Source: Caenorhabditis remanei (Eukaryota > Nematoda > Chromadorea > Rhabditida > Rhabditidae). Taken from it: DNA of 64,000 bases. The position numbers were made by a program, and so were the translations under genes. The notes below the pieces were generated by a model. That model was not told the DNA's origin and searched no databases. It saw only the letters and a program-made list of their open reading frames with translations. The stretch is from contig NC_071330.1 in NCBI RefSeq assembly GCF_010183535.1, forward strand, positions 12,629,717 to 12,693,716. The letters are read 5' to 3'. Below are positions 11,101 through 21,200 of this stretch, piece after piece (position 1 is the stretch's first letter; every line of letters begins with the position of its first letter).

Positions 11101-11383
11101 CACCTTCACAATACATCTGTGTATTACAGTCGTCGGTTGAAATCTTTGCAGCATGAATTGAATATTTGGATATATTAGATTTATAGAATTCATGGTTCCC
11201 GATGATTGATAAAATATTTGAAGTGGACAGAGCCAATGACTGACATTCACATTTTGCTGGAATTATTCTATTTGTTGGTTATATATATTTCAGTAAGTAC
11301 AACTTACGTGGCTCCACTGTTTTCACAACGAGGCAATTTTCAACTACAGTAGGGAATGCTAGGAACAGTAAGATAAGTATCAT
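8121..11383 (-). CDS. Secreted three-repeat cysteine-rich protein, paralog D (complete, 7 exons)
   Basis: Exons (5' to 3'): 11308-11383, 11057-11256, 10891-11008, 10630-10838, 8531-8654, 8300-8484 and 8121-8255. All junctions keep phase and give 348 codons. Exon 1 and exon 5 have the same lengths as in paralog A (76 and 124 nt). A signal peptide (MILILLFLAFPTVVENC) precedes three six-cysteine units: CEC...DDCNTQMYC...LCDPFTQKW, CPC...ECPSTFIC...TCGTNEFNTPEW and CSC...RCAWSFGC...VCHEDIKKW. Intron 4 (8655-10629) is about 2 kb and filled with transposon debris; the other introns are 44-51 bp, except one of similar scale. For exon 5 I took the GTAATA donor (46-bp intron) over GTACTG (34 bp). No known catalytic function; likely extracellular. 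Confidence 0.8.
8765..9014. mobile_element. 250-bp GC-rich MITE with GGGCTGTTA ends and TA flanks
   Basis: The ends GGGCTGTTA and TAACAGCCC are bordered on each side by TA (8763-8764, 9015-9016), as in Tc1/mariner-type insertions. The interior holds inverted CGCCGG-rich blocks (GCCGGCAAGCCGGC, AACCGGCGTCAAACGCC). It lies in intron 4 of paralog D. Confidence 0.8.
9028..9165 (+). pseudogene. Possible Tc1-like transposase N-terminal remnant
   Basis: The frame starts MPKAYSNPNGRIIIRVF, reminiscent of the MPKAYS...R.R.I start of IS630/Tc1 transposase DNA-binding domains, then runs 45 residues to a stop. It sits 0.5 kb before the clearer remnant at 9.9 kb. Weak on its own. Confidence 0.3.
9171..9490. 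repeat. Dispersed repeat shared with 21.2-22.6 kb
   Basis: 9171-9420 (starts GAGTTCCTAATCATTAGTTA) matches 21931-22590 once the inserted 22028-22434 palindrome is discounted. 9421-9480 (CACGCTGCTTCTAATCA) matches 21205-21270, so the two parts occur in reversed order at the other site. Confidence 0.65.
9645..10452 (+). mobile_element. Degenerate Tc1/mariner-type transposon with ~120-bp inverted ends
   Basis: The left arm (from CCCGATTGAATTAAC at 9644) and the right arm (to GTTAGC...TTCAATCGG at 10452) are imperfect mirrors over about 120 bp, including AGTTGGAATATACGTATTA and CAGGCC-TCAGACGT. Between them a plus-strand frame (9935-10171) reads MVWAGVNFDGRTLLIFIDRG, the VMVWAG...G.T.L.F stretch of Tc1-like DDE transposases, then decays through stops and frameshifts. 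Non-autonomous today. Located in intron 4 of paralog D. Confidence 0.75.
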
Positions 11384-11420
11384 GGTCGAATACTAACTGA
11401 ATACTGTTGGAGGGATTCTC

Positions 11421-11430
11421 GCTTTTATAG
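11421..11430 (-). promoter_or_regulatory. TATA box of paralog D
   Basis: CTATAAAAGC 38 nt upstream of the ATG, the same spacing as in paralogs A and B. Confidence 0.6.
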
Positions 11431-12085
11431 GAATGTTATTACCACATTCATAAGGTAATTAACATTCATACAGAAAATTAGAATAATTGATGCTTGGACA
11501 AAACGAATGAATGTTAGTGAATGAACTTTTGACGTTTCGAACAGGAGAGCATCAACGATTATAGTTCACAAGCCTGGCTGCCCCGCCCCGGTTCATCAGG
11601 CTGGCGTCTCCTCAGTTACGTCTTCACCTTCTTAAAAATGTTCCCGCATGGCCACACAGGTAGTTGGCCAGCGACGAAATACGGACGAAAAATGAGACTG
11701 AATCCGCATGTGGTCCGCACGCCAACTACCTGCACAGGTGACCCGCTGGAAAACACACCTGGAACCGCGCGGTGGCTTATATGCTGCTGAAAAGAATCAG
11801 AGTTATGTCCTATATGTGTTCAATTTTGAGAATCAACTATGTACCCCCAAGAGTAAATGTCCCCTTTGCCCCCTTGAACATTGTACCCCTTGGAGCATAG
11901 ACCACACACATGTAGGATCCTATTCTGGCACTTTCACATATAGGATTCCGGCCGCCTTTCTTTCTCAAAAGTTTGCTGATATTGGGACTGATGGACAGAC
12001 TCCCCACATATATATAAGAATGATATTTAGTGCGTATAAGTTTTTATTTCAATTTTATGATGGAAAACAAACAAGTCAAACTTAT
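11431..12085. other. Intergenic stretch, no gene recognised
   Basis: Contains the decayed upstream region of paralog D (11431-11560, similar to 2720-2830), a small inverted pair CAGGTAGTTGG / CCAACTACCTG (11659-11734), and no supported coding sequence. Confidence 0.5.
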
Positions 12086-12780
12086 TCATCCAAAAAAACC
12101 GTCAGTACAATCATAGTAGAAAACTGGTTGATTCTCGAAAACCTCTCCATTGTACGTAATAGACCAGAGCTTTGTGTCAGCATTGCAAGTGGCATTGAAA
12201 CTTTTATTCAGACGTTCTACTCTGACTGTTTGTCCATTTATCACAGTCTGAGCATTTTTACCACCACTACAAGAAAATTGTATGTTACATTGATCAGCTC
12301 AACTAGAATATTATAGTTCTTGTGGTTATCTTCGGGTTTTTGATCTTCAAGAAAACCATGAATGCAGTTACACGCGTCTGATCCAAAAGTAGGTCTGACA
12401 GTGTCAGTGTCTGAAATTCAAAAAGATCAGCAGAAAACGTCAATTGACAAAATTACCACTATTGATACATGTAACGAACAATCTATAACTATTGAATACA
12501 TTCTCTCCACTGCGTGTAATTGTCTTTGTTTTCATCTTTCTCGCAACGGAATTCAGAGTCCCCCTAAACGATATCAGTTTTCCTGTACTTCATTAGTACC
12601 TTACCTCATAAAAATGATGTTCACTAACCAAAGCCTTCTTCATATTATCAGGGCATTCGAATTCCGCCGGACAGTACTCCATCTCAAAATAAGGTCTGTA
12701 CATATCAACCCCTTCTAATAACTCATAGTGAAGCGGATATTTTCTGTCGGTTTTATAATTGGGTATCATGAAAGTGTTAA

Positions 12781-13406
12781 AGGTGGACTAAACTCAACTC
12801 TGATATTTTCATAGAATAATGTATAAGTACCGGTGAGTTCATTTTCATGTCGAAAAAATTTTAAAAATCGGTCTGGAACCCGCTGAGAGCGATCGCCGGT
12901 GAGTTTGGGCATTTCGGTGGCCTAGAAATTCGACTTCGGCCATGTTGAATTTTTCAAATTTTAACGCTATTTTCGGTCATTTTTGTTGTTTTCTTTCAAT
13001 GATTTCGAAAGTAAACGGCAAAAATTGATAGAATTATTACAAAAATGTTAGAAAAAACGAAGAAAACTCGAAAAAAACAACATTTTCGAAAAAGTTCTAG
13101 AATGTTCCACGCCCACAGAAATGCCCAAACTGTTTTTCCGCTCGTTATCCGCGGGGAATGGACCGAATTGAAAAATTCTTGAAATATGAAGATGAACTCA
13201 CGGAAATGAACAAATGAACATACGACTGAACTCGAATTTCTGAGCCATACCGCCAATTTTCACCAGCCACCGAAATGCCCAAACTCACCGGCGATCGCTC
13301 TCAGCGGGTTCCAGACCGATTTTTAAAATTTTTTCGATATGAAAATGAACTCACCGGTACTCATACCTTATTCTATGAAAATATCAGAGTTGAGTTTAGT
13401 CCACCT
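12781..13406. mobile_element. 626-bp TTAA-flanked palindromic MITE, copy 1 (in exon 4 of paralog E)
   Basis: Flanked by TTAA on both sides (12777-12780, 13407-13410). The ends AGGTGGACTAAACTCAAC and the mirror GTTGAGTTTAGTCCACCT lead into arms of about 150 bp (GATCGCCGGTGAGTTTGGGC near the inner edge). Copy 2 at 32188-32813 has the same length. TTAA target sites are typical of piggyBac-related elements and of the C. elegans PALTTAA repeats; no transposase is present. Confidence 0.9.
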
Positions 13407-13882
13407 TTAAGTTGATGAATTGGACATGAACAGTTTCTTAGCATATCTGAAAGTTTGAAATCTAGTAAAAAGAAACTGTGCAATTTAGAGCTTACCCTTC
13501 CAACAAACTGCGTTTATTTTTTCAATCGATCTAAGAAATCCACTCTTATAATCCATAAGCCATGTTTGATTTGCGGAGTGACAAATAGCATTTAGCTGCT
13601 GGTGGCCGAGCTGCAACCGAAACTTTTTAGGCATTCTATCATCTCTGGATGTGCTTACATCGTAGTTCCACTCTCCACCAAAAACCCACATCAGATAGTC
13701 CTCCTGTGAACACGTGACAATTATAGTACAATCATCAACTTGGATTTTCGGAGGAAGAAGCAAAACATCAGCAAGCCTATATTGGTACCAATCCTGATCA
13801 GCTTCGTGAAATTGAGTGTTGTATTTGTCCAGTGCCAAGTACGGACACTCACATTTTGCTGCAATATTTCCAGTTTCTATAT

Positions 13883-14025
13883 TAGCTCTGCCTGCACAGT
13901 TCTTACAACTATGCTCCACCGAAATGCCGTTGAAAAATGTCTATTTTTCTCGGAGTCTCAAAATTTCGCGCACAATTTTCTTCGGTTTCGGTAGAGCGCG
14001 GTTGTGAGAAGCGTGTCCGGCTAAT
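13883..14025. mobile_element. GCGCTC MITE (TTAGC ends), copy 1
   Basis: Ends TTAGCTC...ACAGTTCTTACAAC and the mirror with GGCTAA; inner blocks CTCCACCGAAA and TTTCGGTAGAGCGCGG. In intron 1 of pseudogene E. First of seven copies in the window. Confidence 0.8.
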
Positions 14026-14139
14026 AGAATAAACTTACGTGGCGCAACTGTCTTCACTACTAAACAGCAGTGAATTGCAGATGGGAAAATAAAGAAAAGA
14101 GGGAATCGTATCATGAAACATTTAAAAGAATGAAACATT

Positions 14140-14315
14140 TATTTCAATTTTATATGAACAAAAGAAACAAACTTATTAATTCTCCAGAACGTTCAACACA
14201 GTCATGGAAGAAAACTGGTTGATTCTCAAAAACCTCTCCATTGTTAGTAATAGACCAAAGCTTCGTGTCAGCATTGCAAGTGGCATTGAAACTTTTATAC
14301 TGAAATAGAAAATAG
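14140..14315 (-). pseudogene. 3' fragment (F) of a cysteine-rich paralog
   Basis: Matches the last exon of paralogs B and C (CNADTKLWSITNN, FFHDCVE), but the stop region has diverged and the frame runs on. Similarity ends inside the former 45-bp intron near 14310. It is joined directly to the second ZC3H14-like block. Confidence 0.7.
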
Positions 14316-14831
14316 TAGTGTATCGGAAAAAAAATAGTAGTGTAGCTTATTTATAGCCCTCAATTTCACCTTTTCATCTCACTTTGAATCTTATGAAACC
14401 GTTCAAAATTAGCAAAGTTACAATGCCTCAAGTGACTTGACCAAACAAATATGAAAAGTGTGTGCAACTTTCTAAAAACGGAGTTGTTGCACCTAAAACA
14501 TATTGTTTTGTTTTTGTCTAGACCAGGTTTATCTTTTTGTGAGAATCTCGCGTTTCACTCCGGGTCATTTCCTTGTAAGGAGGGTCAGTTTTGGAAACGC
14601 TTACCATAATCTTTCGATTTCAAAATTTGAGAAATTTGGAGTAAAATTCTTTAAAATCTTGGTATGCTGCCGCTCTCCCAACAAGTCAAATTACTGCCGA
14701 ATACTGTAATAGAACGGTACCACCCTCTTGATTCTAATTAGAATAATCGAGATAACTTTCATGAGTTTTAGAAAACCCAATACTTCTCAAGGAAGTATAC
14801 CACCGTATTTACTATCTCTACTTTTTTTCAG

Positions 14832-15556
14832 AAATCCGTGTCCGTCGAGCGTCTTGCCGCACACACAAAACACCGTCACGCCCCGAAATCAGTGATCTGT
14901 GGATACTGTGAAGAGCCATTCGGAAAGAGTGGAGAACTGATGTCGAGTGCAGATTGGGATGAATTCAGTGATCATATCACAAAGGAGGCAGTCAAAAAAC
15001 GAATGTATCGACATGGAACCAGCTGTACAGATGGGTCGGTGCCAGTTGCGTTGAGAGGTGTTGGGGCGTGTCCACATGGACCACCTGTTAAGTGCAAGTG
15101 AGTTTAAACATGGTCTCACCACTGGTCTGTAACAAAAAGCACTGTAACTTTGTCAGTATCAGTCCAAATCACAACATTCAAAGAATATTGAAATCGGCAA
15201 GTCAAGACCTTTCAGAAATGTATAATCATGCCAGGGTTTGAATCAAGTTGGGTCTCGCCACGAAAGTACTGTAAACTGGGTTACTGTAGTTTTCGTGGGC
15301 CCAACTACCTCCAAACTGGGGCATGATTATACTTTTCTGAAAGCTCTCTTTATGAAGAATTCGATTACAGTCTCCCCAATTCAATTTCAGAAACTTCCCT
15401 CTCTGCCCGGGCGCTGAATGTATCTACTCTCACAACATGTGTCGCTACGAGTCCACTTGCAACAAGACATCGTGCCCATTCGACCACCCGAACCGCCCGC
15501 GGACTTGCATGACATGTGTCAATGATATGAAGATCAAGAGGAGCAGGAATTATTGA
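14832..15556 (+). CDS. ZC3H14/Nab2-like CCCH zinc-finger protein, copy 2 (3' exons only)
   Basis: Exons 14832-15097 and 15391-15556 mirror copy 1 in length (266 and 166 nt) and are nearly identical in sequence. Replacements include GTSCTDG for GTNCTDG and PGAECIYSH for PGAKCIYSH; the Cys and His ligands are kept. The ~500 bp before the exons also match the region before copy 1, with more decay. No start codon in a plausible place is visible. Frame maintenance in both copies argues for recent duplication or for selection; these cannot be separated by eye. Confidence 0.6.
15205..15346. repeat. TATAATCATG MITE in copy-2 intron
   Basis: Same position relative to the exons as the 6791-6935 copy, but inner sequence differs, so both introns may have inherited it before duplication. 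Confidence 0.75.
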
Positions 15557-15664
15557 TTTATATGGAGATCATATATATTTTGTGTTCTACTAGCTATCCA
15601 TATATTTTGTGCCAAGTGAAACTATCTATTTTGGTGGAATGATGCAAATATTCTAATTCTTCAT

Positions 15665-16035
15665 GATGAGAGCTTTTAGAAAAGTATAATCATGCCAGGG
15701 TTTGCTTTCAGTTGGGTCTCACCACGAAAACTACAGTAGCCCAGTTTAAAGGCGCATACCGTAGTTTCGTGGTGGGACCCAACTTGCACCGAATCGGGGC
15801 ATGATTATACTCATTTTAATTGTCTCAATGAGCTGAGAATAAATATGTGTCATCAATTTTGATATAAAACTGTCGGAGGTACGGTAGATTTTGTAAAATT
15901 CGGCTATACCATACAATGTTTGGCGTCATAACTCGGCCAGATTTACTCCAATTTTTATGAAACGTGTGGAATTGAAATGAAAAATTTGAAACCGAATGGG
16001 GGCATGATTATACTTTTTTGAAAGCTCTCGTGGAG
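15665..16035. repeat. TATAATCATG MITE (15665-15815) plus a half copy near 16000
   Basis: The full copy has the outer AAAGTATAATCATGCC arm and inner GTGGTGGGACCCAACTT. A solitary GGGGGCATGATTATACTTTT arm follows at 15999. Confidence 0.7.
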
Positions 16036-16271
16036 CTGAATCTAAACTATAAGTTTGGTGGCCGAGGATTTCTAGGCCACGGAGGTTAAGAAAAGTATTT
16101 TTGAAATCTAATCGTGATTATATTCATTTGAAAGGTCAAAAAGAGCTGACTTTAAATATTTGGGTTCGGTGGCCGAAATTTGGGATTCTAGGCCACGTGT
16201 GAATAGAAATCTTCATTCTTACAGTATCATTTTCCTTTAAAATTTGAAAATTTGAAGGAAAAAAAAAACAA

Positions 16272-17776
16272 TTATTGTTCTCTCTTTTGTCTCTCGGAAA
16301 TCTCATGAATCACATCGATCACATCCGAATGCATGTCAAATACCAACTTAGACGCTTTCTCGTCTCTAAAGTCTCCAGATGACGTCATCGCTGCTCCAGA
16401 AGCCACCAAACTGCACGTATCCGATGGGCAATCGGAATCAATCGATAATCCACGACGAGTTCTTTCACATGCCCACCACGAGACTTCAGATCCACACGTG
16501 GTGCCGAATTGACGACGGACACAGGTTTCGTAGTCGGCGGACGCCTGGCAGAGGGCCGATGGGGACTGGAAATGATGTTTGAGGAGGTGTTGATTGGATG
16601 GATTTGTTTGAAATTTAGAAAAACTCCCATTTAAAAGTGGTCAACTACAAAAATTTAGCTCATTTTTTGTTCTACAACATACTGAAAATTCAGATTAATT
16701 GAAAAAAAGTTTGATCTACCTTCTGAAGGTCCGTATTATACTGCTGACGGCACTCATTCAACTTGTCATCCTTCACTTGGAGGATCGTGGCGATGCATGG
16801 CCAGTTTCGAGAGGATTCTGGAAATGGTAGAACACTACAGTACCCCAGGAAAACCAACTCACGAATAAATCCTCCATTACAATCGAATTCCATAGTTTTG
16901 AAGAGTTGAACGTAGGACTGAGCATCAGATGGAGATTCTCCACTGGCGATGAAATTGAGAGGGGACATGCATGCATCATATTGGTCACCGAGGCATTGAG
17001 AGAACTGTTGACGGGCGTTGCAGACGGCGAGGAGACCGTCTATTCCCTGGGGTTTTGAAAATTGAGAATTGAGAGTTTGATTTTTGAAATCAGCGTGAAA
17101 AAGGCTTTCAGAAAAGTATAATCATGCCAGGGTTTGAAGTAAGTTGGGTCTCGCCACGAAAACTACAATAACCCGGTTTATAGTACATTCGTGGCGAGAC
17201 CCAACTTGCTCAGAATATGGGCGTGTTTATACTTTTCTGAAAGCTAAGAACGAGCTGAATACAAAGAAAAATATTTTAGGATTACTGAAGTTGAAGTTAC
17301 TACAGATTTTGTTTTTCAGCCGAATTAGATATCTCGTTCAAATTTTGTCCAATCCTGACGAAATGAGTAATTTCGAGTTCGTCAGCTTTCAGAAAAGTAT
17401 AAACACGCCTATATTATGAGCAAGTTGAGCCTCGCCACGAAAGCACTGTAAGCCGGGTTACTGTAGTTTTCGTGGCGGGAGCCAACTTGCTTCAAACCCT
17501 GGCATGATTATACTTTTCTGAAAGCTATTTTGACACTGAATCTAACTATGTAAGTTTCATGGCCGAGTTTTGTAATTCTAGGCCGCCCCTCACCTGTAAG
17601 TAATACGAGCGAACGATGAAGTTCAAAGTGCCCGGATTCGTCCAATCAGCCGTCGAGCTGACATTCAGATTCTGATTGAATCCGTATTGACAGAAATTCA
17701 ATGTTTTCGTAATGCAAAGGTTCGCGGTGATGGTTCCAAGGAAACCAATCAATAATAGTAAAGATAGATTTTTCAT
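16272..17776 (-). CDS. Secreted T20D4.11-like (DUF19) domain protein
   Basis: Four exons (17594-17776, 16863-17046, 16720-16817, 16272-16565) join in phase to 252 codons. Residues 1-18 (MKNLSLLLLIGFLGTITA) form a signal peptide. Cysteines recur with the spacing of the nematode T20D4.11-like/DUF19 domain, including the diagnostic tail ETCVRRQFGTTCGSEVSWW followed by AC. The C-terminus is hydrophilic, ending QKREQ, with no membrane anchor. Family function is unknown; members are secreted nematode-specific proteins. Donor at residue 61/62 follows a Gln codon and a TATAATCATG MITE lies in each of two introns. No operon link to neighbours is evident. Confidence 0.85.
17101..17526. repeat. Two TATAATCATG MITEs in DUF19 intron 1
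   Basis: Copies at 17101-17246 and 17384-17526, each with TTTCAGAAAAGTATAA at the left end and TTATACTTTTCTGAAA at the right end. Together they make up most of the 547-bp intron. Confidence 0.8.
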
Positions 17777-17991
17777 TTTTCGAAATAGAGTCTGCCAAAA
17801 ATTGTTATCTATTCTAGAGAGAGTTGGCAACACCTTTTTCGAAAATTTTAATTCGATTAAAATGACCTATTTAATCGGATGAAACATGACAAATGAGTTT
17901 GATAAGCGGAAGAGTTTGGTGCATTTTGTGTCAACAAACATTGGCGGCCTAGAATTCCAAAACTAGGCCACCGGCATATTGAGCTAGTCAA

Positions 17992-18157
17992 GAGCTTTCA
18001 TAAAAGTATAATCCCCCCCCCCCCCCCGATTCGGTGCAAGTTGGGTCTCGCCGCGAAAACTACAGTACCCCCGATTTAAAGGCGGATACTGTAGTTTTCG
18101 TGGTGGAGCCTAATCTGCACCGAATTTGGGCATGATTATACTTTTCTGAAAGCTCTC
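17992..18157. repeat. TATAATCATG MITE with poly-C tract, intergenic
   Basis: Standard arms, with a run of C residues (18006-18025 region) replacing part of the left arm. Lies between the DUF19 gene and the GFM2-type 3' end. Confidence 0.7.
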
Positions 18158-18231
18158 GACGCACTGAATCTGAATTCGTCAATTTCGGGAAATTCAGAAC
18201 TCATTAGAAAGAATTACAGATCATAACAAAC

Positions 18232-18237
18232 TTTATT
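18232..18237 (-). terminator. Poly(A) signal AATAAA of the GFM2-type gene
   Basis: AATAAA on the minus strand 45 nt past the TAA stop at 18283. Confidence 0.55.
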
Positions 18238-18282
18238 AACAGCTGAAAACAACCTAAAACAGCTAAAAACAACTAAAAACCA

Positions 18283-21200
18283 TTAAAATCCCTCGCTCCT
18301 CCGCTGCAGAATCGAATTCATTTCATGATCTGGAACCTGTTGATATCCACTGAATTGTACACTTATATCCCCGAATCCACTCGTCAATGTCCTCACTGTT
18401 TTCGATAGATTCTCAGTTTCAGAAAGTGGAAGAACCGCCTGAATCCTACGGTATTCTGTGGAATCCAACGTGTCAGAATGTTCGAATTGAGCCCTTCGTT
18501 TGATGAGTTCATTGAGTATCGGTTGAGTCGGTTCGTCACTTCGAACGTCGATTTGTATTGACATTACTGGCTCGGTCAGCACCATTTCACCGCGGCTCAG
18601 CGATTCGGAGACACATTTTTGGGCACATGCGGATACTGAAAATGTCAAATTACCATAACCAAACCAGTGTTATGCAATTGTTCCTAAAAATTTTCCAAAA
18701 AATTTTACTCACCAAAACTTCAACTCAACAATTTTTGTCAAAAAACTCAAAAAATTCGAAAAAAAAAGTGTCTAAAAACGTGTCTAAAAATGGATTTTCG
18801 TAGACAAAACATTTGAATTTGTATGAAAACTGTAGTATTTCAAGGACAGACACCTAGAAACCTGTTTTTGAGTAGAAAAAATCACTTGTTATTTAATTTT
18901 TGAAAATTTCAGTAAAAATTCCTAAAATGTTTTCGAATTTTTTGAAAACTCGCCGAAAATTTTTCGCACAGCTCTACTTGGGATGACAAAGAAGGTTTTT
19001 TGATTAAAATTGTATAATTCAACAGAAAAATTCACAAAAATTTCAGATTTTTGGCTCATAGCCTAGCAAATATACCCAGTGGCCTAGAAACCCAAAACTA
19101 GGCCATGAATCTTATACAGTTAGAATCAGTGCATCAAGAGCTTCCAGAAAAGTATAAACATGACTATGTTTTGAACAAGGTGGGTCTCACCATGAAAACT
19201 ACAGTATGCCCAATCAAATCGGATTACTGTAGTTATCGTGGTGAGACCCAACTCTCTCTGAACTAGGTCATGATTATACTTTTCTGAAAGCTCTTTTCAC
19301 ACTAAATTTAATTATCTACGTTTCATGGCCGAATTTTGGATTTCTAGGCCAGCACTCCTGTTTTCCAAATCTAGATATGTTTATACTCATTTGGAAGCTG
19401 TCCTTCCAATTTTTCAATTTCGACGGCCGAATTATGGATTTCTAGGCCACTATTCTCCCTCCAAATGACACAAACTTACAAAGCGCCGGATTGATCTTCC
19501 CACCACTGACGACACACTCGGTGAGGATCACGCGGACTGCCTGAAAATCAAACAACCAATAAATATAATAATTTGACGACGAACATGAACAGGATACGAA
19601 GCCAACGGGCCATTTTGAAGAGCATTCGAGCATCCCTCGGCGATCGCTTTTTGCCAATCGAGTCGGACGGGTTTCGCAGTTTGTGGCAGGTCTAGATCGA
19701 TCTGGAAATGAAATTTAGGGATAAAAAATTGAAAAATTTTTAAAAACCTTTTTAAACGGGACATGCGCTTTCGTTGGTTCCAGTCGCATCGTCAATTGCA
19801 CAAATTCCGGTCGTTTCTTCTCACTGAGTCCATCTTCCACTTTAGCTGAGTGGGTGAGCTCTTCGGTGAGCATTTCACGGTAGGCGACCTAGAAAACTCA
19901 CGAAACTCATATATATTCGAATTCAGCTCGACTAGAGCTTTCAGAAAAGTATAATCATGCCCATATTCTGAGCAAGTTGGGTCCCACCACGAAAACTACA
20001 GTAACCCGGTTTAAGGTACTTCGTGGCGAGACCCAACTTGCTTCAAACCCTGTCATGATTATACTCATTTTAATCGTCTCAATGAGCTGATTTCGAATAA
20101 ATAAGAATCATCAGTTTTGAAGCAAAACTGTCGGAGATACGGTTGTTTTTGTAAAATGCAGTTATTTCAAAACAGGTTTCGTGTTGTAACTCAGTCAGAT
20201 TCACCCAAATTTTTTTGAAACGTATAGCATTGGATTCATCGCAAGTAGAGCTTTCAGAAAAGTATAATCATGCCCCAGTTCGGAGCGAGTTGGGTCCCAC
20301 CACGAAAACTACAGTAACCCGGTTTACAGTACTTTCGTGGCGAGACCCAACTTGCTTCGAATATGGGCATTATTATACTTTTCTGAAAGCTCTCGACGGG
20401 CTGAATCTGAATATGTTAACTTAATGGCCGAATTTGGGATTATTTTTGGATTTCTAGGCCATCATACCTGCAACTTTCCAATGAAAACATCCAATTTATA
20501 ATTTCTCTTCAATCGATCCTTAATCGCCTCCAAATGCAACTCTCCCTGAGTCTCCACAATCGTCTGTCCCGTATCCCTATCAAATCGAATTTTCATCGAT
20601 GGATCCTCTCTTTGTAACTCTTCGAGTGCCCGATTGAACTGTTGCTGTTGTCGATTTGATGGTGGTTCAATGCAACAAAAGAATACAGCATCCGGAGTCT
20701 CGATTCCAGAGAAAACGACGGCGCGACCTTCATGAGAAGTCTTTGTTTGTAGGAGGTCAACCTGGTGGTCCAGGGATTTTAGGGTCTGGAAATATAGAGA
20801 TTACTCGGAGCGAGGATGAGAATTTATTTTCACTGATTTGCTACTAATTGATAAATCCAAAAACGTGAAACACTGTAACCATGATTTTCGAACTGTCCGG
20901 TTCCTCGGCCTGACCCGGGAGACTGGTTTGATTATCTTGATATGTGGGAATATAAAAACGATAAAACAGAAACAAGGATCATTGAAGAAAAGGCAAACTC
21001 AACGTTCTCCACCTTCAATCACTAGTAACCACTGCTTGATATTCTGTTACCAACTTAAAGTTACCGTAAGTACTGTATTATAACTGCATGCCGTTATATT
21101 TTTCAACTGCCTCCCAGAGAAATGTTGTGGTTTCAGAAATTCATTAATAATTGAACGGAAAAACTTTTTGGATGCTTTATTTGCTGATCCAGAAGATACT

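Larger units (their letters stand above)
12086..14114 (-). pseudogene. Cysteine-rich secreted protein, paralog E (multiply disrupted)
   Basis: Exons 1-3 are intact (14039-14114, about 13658-13857, 13496-13610), with a signal peptide and first repeat (DDCTIIVTC, ICHSANQTW). Exon 4 is split by a 626-bp TTAA element: 13411-13446 plus 12605-12780 together are 212 nt, exactly the paralog A exon 4 length. Exon 5 (12457-12563) is 107 nt against 124 in A, B and D, a 17-nt net loss that shifts frame. Exon 6 has a further frameshift before QCNIQFSC. The last intron is absent: VINGQTVRVERLNKSF is continuous where B has a 45-bp intron. The normal promoter is missing, since fragment F abuts the start codon. 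Intron 1 contains a GCGCTC MITE. Confidence 0.8.

Noticed and set aside
11708..12316. 202-codon plus-strand open frame
   Set aside because: Its second half is the reverse complement of pseudogene E exons 6-7; the first half is intergenic. No domain or splice support.
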